Assembly: GCA_947465395.1 (NCBI GenBank)
Contig: CANIAL010000002.1
Span: forward strand, 62,001-126,000
Direction of reading: 5' to 3'
DNA length: 64,000 bases
Source: Alphaproteobacteria bacterium
GTDB lineage: Bacteria; Pseudomonadota; Alphaproteobacteria; Micropepsales; Micropepsaceae
Positions 59,463 to 64,000 of the stretch are shown piece after piece. The number at the start of each line of letters is the position of its first letter. Position 1 is the stretch's first letter. The notes under the pieces are model-generated. The model saw only the letters and a program-made list of their open reading frames with translations. It was not told the DNA's origin and searched no databases. Both the position numbers and the translations under genes were made by a program.

Positions 59463-60967
59463 ACGCCCCCGGAGCCAAGATTCTCAAAGGCGAAACCGGC
59501 GATTGGGAAATCGTCATCGGCATGGAAGTCCATGCCCAGGTGCTTTCCAAATCCAAGCTCTTCTCCGGCGCCTCGACCCAGTTCGGGGCCGAGCCCAACG
59601 CCCAGGTCAGCTTCGTGGATGCCGGCATGCCTGGCATGCTGCCCGTCATCAACGCCAAATGCGTGGAACAGGCCGTGCGCACGGGTCTTGGCCTGAAGGC
59701 GAAGATCAATCTTCGCAGCCTGTTCGACCGCAAGAATTACTTCTATCCCGACCTGCCCCAGGGCTACCAGATTTCCCAGTTCAAGGACCCCATCGTGGGC
59801 GAGGGCGAGGTGGTGATTGACCTGCCCAGCGGGGAGAGCCGCGTGGTGGGGATCGAACGCCTCCACCTGGAACAGGATGCTGGCAAGAGCATCCATGACC
59901 AGCACCCGGACCATTCCTATGTGGATTTGAACCGCTCCGGCATCGCGCTGATGGAGATTGTCACCAAGCCCCATATGCGCTCGTCGGAAGAGGCCGCGGC
60001 TTTCCTGCGCAAGCTCAGGGCTATCGTGCGGTATCTGGGCACCTGCGACGGCAACATGGATGAAGGCTCCATGCGGGCGGACGTGAACGTGTCGGTCTGC
60101 CGGGTCGGCGGTTATGACAAATTCCGCGCCGACGGCTCCTTCAAGCATCTGGGCACGCGCTGCGAGATCAAGAACGTCAATTCCATGCGCTTCATCGCCA
60201 TGGCGGTGGAATATGAAGCCCGCCGCCAGGTGGAGATACTCGAGGGCGGCGGCACCATCTCCCAGGAAACCCGCCTCTTCGACGCCCGGCTGAACGAGAC
60301 CCGCTCCATGCGCTCCAAGGAAGAGGCGCATGACTATCGCTACTTCCCCGACCCCGACCTGCTGCCGCTTGAGCTGGATGCCGCCTGGGTGGCGGAGATT
60401 GAAAAATCCCTGCCCGAACTGCCGGACGAGAAGAAGGCGCGGCTGATCCAGGCCGGGCTTTCGGCTTACGACGCCTCGGTGCTGGTGGCCGAAAAGGAAA
60501 GCGCGGATTATTACGAGGCCATGGTGAAGGCGGGCGCCGAGCCCAAATCCGCCGCCAACTGGCTGTCGAACGAATATTTCGGCCGCCTGAACAAGGCGGG
60601 CCTGACCCTGGCCGACGGCCCGGTCACCGCCGCCGCCAACGCCGCCATCGTGATGATGGTGGGCGAGGGGGTGATCAGCGGCAAGATCGCGAAAGATGTC
60701 CTAGACCTGGTCTGGGCGGAGGGGGGCGACCCCCGCGCGCTGGTCGAGGCGCGGGGATTGCGCCAGGTCACCGACACCGGCGCCATTGATGCGGCCATCG
60801 AGGCGGTGATCGCCGCCAACCCCGACAAGGTGGAAGAGGTGAAGGCCAAGCCGAAGCTCGCCGCCTGGTTCGTCGGACAGGTGATGAAGCAGACCGGCGG
60901 AAAAGCGAATCCGGCGGCGGTGAATGCCGCCCTCAAGACCCGACTCAATTTGCCCGACGAGGGGTGA
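59459..60967 (+). CDS. gatB: Glutamyl-tRNA(Gln)/Asp-tRNA(Asn) amidotransferase subunit B
   Basis: 502 residues from the ATG at 59459 (GGAG six bases upstream); a GTG at 59447 is a weaker choice. [20 protein letters not shown] at the start, [30 protein letters not shown] block (reads [13 protein letters not shown]) and the YqeY-like C-terminal tail domain. It activates the Glu- or Asp-tRNA with ATP and amidates it. Last gene of gatCAB. Confidence 0.97.
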   Translation: MNAPGAKILKGETGDWEIVIGMEVHAQVLSKSKLFSGASTQFGAEPNAQVSFVDAGMPGMLPVINAKCVEQAVRTGLGLKAKINLRSLFDRKNYFYPDLPQGYQISQFKDPIVGEGEVVIDLPSGESRVVGIERLHLEQDAGKSIHDQHPDHSYVDLNRSGIALMEIVTKPHMRSSEEAAAFLRKLRAIVRYLGTCDGNMDEGSMRADVNVSVCRVGGYDKFRADGSFKHLGTRCEIKNVNSMRFIAMAVEYEARRQVEILEGGGTISQETRLFDARLNETRSMRSKEEAHDYRYFPDPDLLPLELDAAWVAEIEKSLPELPDEKKARLIQAGLSAYDASVLVAEKESADYYEAMVKAGAEPKSAANWLSNEYFGRLNKAGLTLADGPVTAAANAAIVMMVGEGVISGKIAKDVLDLVWAEGGDPRALVEARGLRQVTDTGAIDAAIEAVIAANPDKVEEVKAKPKLAAWFVGQVMKQTGGKANPAAVNAALKTRLNLPDEG

Positions 60968-60980
60968 TTCGCACAAAATG

Positions 60981-61012
60981 CACATTTGCGCCAAATCGGG
61001 CGCAGAAATGTG
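60981..61012. other. Stem-loop after gatB
   Basis: CACATTTGCGCC (60981-60992) and GGCGC-ag-AAATGTG (60999-61012) form a twelve-pair stem with a two-base bulge around AAATCG. It sits 14 bases past the gatB stop and is followed by AAAAATTG rather than a T-run. It may mark the end of the gat transcript. Confidence 0.45.
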
Positions 61013-61111
61013 AAAAATTGCTCCGTATGCGGAGTGGTGAAAAAAACATAATAAAAATACGGGTTATTTTGATTTTCGAAAATCGGCGCTTTTTGGAAAG
61101 CCCCGGTGGAG

Positions 61112-61129
61112 TTGCATTTCCAAATGCAA
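61112..61129. promoter_or_regulatory. Operator-like palindrome upstream of the Lys-rich mini-ORF
   Basis: TTGCATTT (61112-61119), CC, AAATGCAA (61122-61129): perfect eight-base arms. It lies in a region only 20/60 G+C at 61021-61080, which also has the 14-base palindrome GATTTTCGAAAATC (61071-61084) and CTCCG-tatg-CGGAG (61021-61034). An operator of a dimeric regulator is a reasonable guess. Confidence 0.4.
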
Positions 61130-61201
61130 GTCTCCCATATTCATTGTGTTTTGGGGGGTGACATGAGTCGCTCTGACCCGAACAAACAACAGGAGTTGAT
61201 C

Positions 61202-61267
61202 ATGGCTGCGAAGAAAAAGGCCAAGAAGGCGACCAAGAAGAAGGCCGCCAAGAAGAGGAAGAAGTAA
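61202..61267 (+). CDS. Lysine-rich 21-residue mini-ORF
   Basis: The peptide is MAAKKKAKKATKKKAAKKRK plus a final K: 13 of 21 residues are Lys. AGGAG is seven bases before the ATG, an ideal ribosome binding site. An in-frame ATG at 61163 would give 34 residues (adding MSRSDPNKQQELI). It resembles short histone H1-like or nucleic-acid-binding peptides, and may instead be a leader peptide for the structured RNA that follows. Confidence 0.55.
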   Translation: MAAKKKAKKATKKKAAKKRKK

Positions 61268-61271
61268 TCAA

Positions 61272-61436
61272 TCTGGCCAATAGGCCAGACTGATGCTTCG
61301 GTTATTCCCTGACCTAACGGACAGGGAATTTCCTCAAGGCAAAAAGGCGATGGCCGCGGTGTCCTGATGCGTAAGCATCTTTTGGATCCCGCGGCCAAGC
61401 TTTTTGGGGAACCCCGTAGCGGGGTTGAGCTTGGCC
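61272..61436 (+). other. Run of perfect stem-loops with two mutually exclusive stems
   Basis: Within 165 bases: TCTGGCC-aata-GGCCAGA (61272-61289); ATTCCCTG/CAGGGAAT (61304-61329); TGGCCGCGG/CCGCGGCCA (61351-61397) enclosing GATGC-gtaa-GCATC; GGCCAAGCT/AGCTTGGCC (61393-61436) enclosing AACCCCG-tag-CGGGGTT. The last two outer stems share bases 61393-61397 and cannot both form. No stem is followed by a T-run. This occupies most of the gap between the Lys-rich ORF and the GST gene. Confidence 0.6.
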
Positions 61437-61479
61437 CCCGAAAGCTGCGACCATGGCCGGCAACCCGCCGGAACCCCCA

Positions 61480-62247
61480 ATGGCCAAGCGCACCCCCAAA
61501 AAGAAGACATTCTCCAAAAAGCCTGCTCCCAAAGGCAAAAAGGCCAAAAAGACTGCTGCGAAGCCCAAAAAGCCCATCGCGCTCTATTACTGGCCTACCC
61601 CCAATGGCTGGAAAATCTCCATCGCCCTGGAAGAAATGGGCATCCCCTATGAAATGCACCCGGTGAACATCGGCGCGGGCGAACAGTTCAAGCCCGATTT
61701 TCTGAAAATCTCGCCCAACAACCGCATGCCCGCCATCGTTGATCCCGACGGTCCCGGCGGCAAACCCATCTCGGTCTTTGAATCGGGCGCCATCCTGCAA
61801 TATCTTGGCAACAAGTCCGGCAAATTCTATCCCGCCGACACCCGCGCGCGGGTGCAGGTGGAAGAATGGCTGTACTGGCAGATGGGTGGCCTTGGCCCCA
61901 TGACCGGCCAGGCCTTCCACTTCCTCACCTACACCGCCGAGGACCTGCCGTACCCCAAGAAGCGTTACGGCGACGAAGTACATCGCCTGCTGGGGGTGAT
62001 GGACAAGCGCCTGGCCACCCGCAAATTCCTGGCCGGCGCCTATTCCATAGCCGACATGGCCTGCTGGGGCTGGGTAACGGCGGCCAAGAACTTCCAGCCG
62101 CTGGACGAATTCCCCAACCTGTCGGCCTGGCATGACCGCATGGAAGCCCGCCCTGCGGTCAAGCGCGGTTTTGCGCTCGGCGCGGACCTGCGCAAGCCCA
62201 TGACGGAAGAGCAGAAGAAGGTCTTGTTCGGCCAACGCGCTCGCTGA
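61480..62247 (+). CDS. Nu-class-like glutathione S-transferase with a Lys-rich tail
   Basis: 255 residues from MAKRTPKKKTFSKKP; an ATG at 61453 would add nine. Residues 1-30 are extremely basic. The GST core starts IALYYWPTPNGWKISIALEE, whose TPNG replaces the usual catalytic Tyr/Ser and is characteristic of YfcG/YghU Nu-class enzymes that act as disulfide reductases. It continues FESGAILQYLGNKSGKFYPA and ends with helical domain RKFLAGAYSIADMACWGWV. The tail may bind nucleic acid or membranes; function inferred. Confidence 0.87.
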   Translation: MAKRTPKKKTFSKKPAPKGKKAKKTAAKPKKPIALYYWPTPNGWKISIALEEMGIPYEMHPVNIGAGEQFKPDFLKISPNNRMPAIVDPDGPGGKPISVFESGAILQYLGNKSGKFYPADTRARVQVEEWLYWQMGGLGPMTGQAFHFLTYTAEDLPYPKKRYGDEVHRLLGVMDKRLATRKFLAGAYSIADMACWGWVTAAKNFQPLDEFPNLSAWHDRMEARPAVKRGFALGADLRKPMTEEQKKVLFGQRAR

Positions 62248-62256
62248 TTTTTTTGC

Positions 62257-62342
62257 CTTCCCCATCTGTCCGCCACGGCGGCAGGCCGCCTAGCGGACAT
62301 CTTCCCCCGCCGTTCGCTACGCTGGCGGGGGAAGAAATTCCG
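62257..62342 (-). repeat. Family 1 two-hairpin palindromic repeat, copy C (inverted)
   Basis: On the minus strand it reads like copies A and B: CTTCCCCCGCC/GGCGGGGGAAG (perfect), then GTCCGC/GCGGAC and inner GGCGGC/GCCGCC. Compared with copies A and B, the stem GTCTGC/GCAGAC has changed on both sides. The apical hairpin of A and B is absent, so it is shorter. It lies ten bases after the GST stop. Confidence 0.8.
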
Positions 62343-62412
62343 TTTGCGCTGAGGGTCGCGCCGCGGAATGCGGCGCTTGAGACTGCACAAATTAGCAGTT
62401 CGTTTTTTCTCC

Positions 62413-62451
62413 TTAACCGTGTGTGAAGAACACGGCTAATACCCATTAACC
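62413..62451. promoter_or_regulatory. Inverted repeat with TTAACC elements before the Sel1-type gene
   Basis: TTAACCGTGT (62413-62422) pairs with ACACGGCTAA (62430-62439), nine of ten, around GTGAAGA; a second TTAACC follows at 62446-62451. TTAACC resembles the half-site of the alphaproteobacterial cell-cycle regulator CtrA, but spacing does not fit the usual TTAA-N7-TTAA. It lies in the low-G+C gap 62343-62520. Confidence 0.4.
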
Positions 62452-62520
62452 GCGTCTTATCTCTTTCAGCGCCACCATCCTTGCAACCGGAAGCACCGGT
62501 CCAAGCGAATGGAGACCATC

Positions 62521-62793
62521 GTGGCCTGCATAGATGTGGATTCACTGGCGCAGTATGAAAACGATGCCAAGACGGGGCGCGCGGACGCGCTCTACAATCT
62601 TGGCCTTGCCTATTCGACCGGGCAGGGCGTCGGCGTGGATTACGTGACGGCGCACAAATGGTTCAACCTGGCCGCCCTGCGCGGCAGCGATGAGGCCAAG
62701 AGCTGGCGCAACCAGATCGCCACGGAAATGGACACAGGCCAGATCGCCCAGGCGCAGAAGATGGCCCGCGAGTGGCTCAGCATTTTCAAGTAA
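62521..62793 (+). CDS. Sel1-repeat-like small protein
   Basis: 90 residues from a GTG at 62521 with GGAG six bases upstream; an in-frame ATG at 62509 overlaps that site. CIDVDSLAQYENDAKTGRAD leads into ALYNLGLAYSTGQGVGVDYV and TAHKWFNLAALRGSDEAKSW, one complete Sel1-like alpha-alpha repeat with a capping helix. Such proteins usually mediate protein contacts; alphaproteobacterial single-repeat versions are of unknown function. Its end abuts the convergent transglycosylase gene. Confidence 0.85.
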   Translation: MACIDVDSLAQYENDAKTGRADALYNLGLAYSTGQGVGVDYVTAHKWFNLAALRGSDEAKSWRNQIATEMDTGQIAQAQKMAREWLSIFK

Positions 62794-64000
62794 TCAGTTC
62801 TTCCTGACCGGCGTTCCGGTCACAGGCGCGGCCAGCACGTCCTTGGGGACCGGTGCGGGCGCATAAATATCCTCCTGGATCATCAGTTTCGCGTCCCGAT
62901 TGAGACGCCCCCGATAGACCTCCATGTTTTCCAGCACCCGCTCCACATAGTTGCGGGTCTCGCCGAAGGATATCTGCTCCACCCAGTCCAGCGGGTCGGT
63001 GACGCCGTCGCGGGGGTCGCCATTGGCGGCAACCCATTTCTTCACGTTATTCGGCCCGGCGTTATAGGACGCCACCGCCATGATCAGCGACCCGTTCCAT
63101 GTATTCGCATGGCTGGCGATTTCCAGCATGCCCAGTTGCATGTTGTAGGCGGGGTCCGACAGCACCGAGGCGGGCTTGTAGGGCAGGTTGCCCGTCCTGG
63201 CCGATGTGCGCGCCGCCGCCGGCATCACCTGCATCAACCCCTGCGCCCCCGCCGACGACACGGCGACCGGATTGAACTCTGTCTCCTGCCGGATCAGCGC
63301 CAGCACCATGGCCGGATCAGGCGCGGTGCCGGTGCCGGGATAGGTAGGCATGGAAACTTGCGGATAGGCGAAGCCGGGCTGCGCGGCACCCGCATAGCTC
63401 GCCTCCTTGGCCAGGCGCACGGCGATATGGGGATAGCCCCAGTCCGTCAGCGCCTGCATGAAACGCTTCAGGTGCCGGGGCGCGGGGTTCGCCGCCGCAT
63501 CGGCGGCCGCGAACATGGCCAGATCGGTGCTGAGGCCCAGATCCGCCAGCACCTTCATCTGGGGCATCAGGGCATCGGCATCCAGCTCGCTGGCGGGGGC
63601 CGCCTCCACGGGCGTCTCGGGCAGGCGCAGGGTGGGCGACACTTCCGTGCGCGCAATCGCCAGCTGCCCATAGAAACTCTCCGGCCAGGCGGCGGCCAGC
63701 CGGTAATGGCGATACGCCTGCGCCTTGTCGTCCATCGCCTCCAGCGCGCGCGCCTGCCAGTATTCGCCGCGCGACTTGCTGATCGGGCGGGTGACGGCGG
63801 CGGTGAGCCGCGTGAACCAGGGCAGGGACGCAGCAGGCTGCTTCAGGAAGCGCAGGGTGATGAACCCGGCCAGGAACTGCTGGTCGGGATATTCCGCCCC
63901 GCCCGGCGTCATCTGGGCATGCTCCAGCAGCTTCATGGCCATGGCATAGTCATGTTCGCGCAGGGCATCGCGGGCCTGGATATGGATTTCGCCCCACCAG
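62794..64000 (-). CDS. Soluble lytic murein transglycosylase (partial)
   Basis: The frame is open through the right edge (WWGEIHIQARDALREHDYAM just inside it), so the N-terminus is missing. About 400 residues in view: superhelical alpha-solenoid part, then the SLT domain with catalytic Glu in ALIRQETEFNPVAVSSAGAQ, GLMQVMPAAA, and VASYNAGPNNVKKW. Matches Slt70-type enzymes that cleave peptidoglycan to anhydromuropeptides in the periplasm. The C-terminus after the SLT domain is Ala/Pro-rich (YAPAPVPKDVLAAPVTGTPV). Confidence 0.93.
   Translation of the reverse strand, partial: WWGEIHIQARDALREHDYAMAMKLLEHAQMTPGGAEYPDQQFLAGFITLRFLKQPAASLPWFTRLTAAVTRPISKSRGEYWQARALEAMDDKAQAYRHYRLAAAWPESFYGQLAIARTEVSPTLRLPETPVEAAPASELDADALMPQMKVLADLGLSTDLAMFAAADAAANPAPRHLKRFMQALTDWGYPHIAVRLAKEASYAGAAQPGFAYPQVSMPTYPGTGTAPDPAMVLALIRQETEFNPVAVSSAGAQGLMQVMPAAARTSARTGNLPYKPASVLSDPAYNMQLGMLEIASHANTWNGSLIMAVASYNAGPNNVKKWVAANGDPRDGVTDPLDWVEQISFGETRNYVERVLENMEVYRGRLNRDAKLMIQEDIYAPAPVPKDVLAAPVTGTPVRKN

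Noticed and set aside
61453..61479. Nine-residue upstream extension of the Lys-tailed GST
   Set aside because: No better ribosome binding site than for 61480, and the extra MAGNPPEPP is not family-like; left as an alternative only.

Overview
The window is a gene-dense chromosomal segment (mostly above 60 % G+C) from an alphaproteobacterium. Evidence: a clustered dnaA-dnaN-recF-gyrB set next to rpsT and mutM, the ubiE-ubiB-coaBC-dut neighbourhood, a DUF2794 gene, an IalB-domain gene, gatCAB for indirect amidation, and many 1-4 base stop/start overlaps. The genus cannot be resolved by eye. No tRNA, rRNA, CRISPR array, insertion sequence or prophage was seen.

Layout. 1-4.1 kb: a Gld-type ABC exporter (three genes, the last cut by the left edge) and small conserved or unknown proteins. 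4.1-11.3 kb: a Bax-inhibitor-1 homologue, a YbbA/YbbP-type ABC system divergent from the esterase tesA, then murJ-thpR-phhB. 11.2-18 kb: acetyl-CoA synthetase with an overlapping 57-residue membrane ORF, a creatininase-family/VOC cluster, a low-G+C membrane-protein gene, and a TPP riboswitch driving thiC. 18-26 kb: a glycine-zipper lipoprotein, a GlsB protein, a divergent Nramp-like carrier, an RNA methyltransferase whose ribosome binding site lies in a repeat, a YadG/YadH-type ABC pair, IalB-rlmN and argG-methyltransferase. 26-34.5 kb: replication block, all on the minus strand (rhodanese, dnaA, dnaN, recF, LysE exporter, gyrB). 34.5-42.2 kb: rpsT and mutM, divergent ubiE-ubiB, MATE pump, a GDPD and the coaBC-dut-rrf2 operon. 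42.3-51.3 kb: hydrolase and GST, glpD, rpmG, rnr and topA. 51.5-57.6 kb: dprA, plsY, a dihydroorotase-like pyrC, pyrB, an MFS carrier and ruvX. 57.7-64 kb: gatCAB, a palindrome-dense locus with a Lys-rich mini-ORF, a Nu-class-like GST, a Sel1-type protein and a lytic transglycosylase cut by the right edge.

The least conventional material is not a pathway but families of palindromic repeats. Family 1 has three intergenic copies (about 3.8, 42.6 and 62.3 kb) that keep a two-hairpin fold through paired base changes. Family 2 has one copy supplying the Shine-Dalgarno of a methyltransferase gene and another inserted in frame inside rnr. A third locus (61.0-61.45 kb) carries a run of perfect stem-loops, two of them mutually exclusive, between a lysine-rich mini-ORF and a GST gene that itself starts with a lysine-rich tail.
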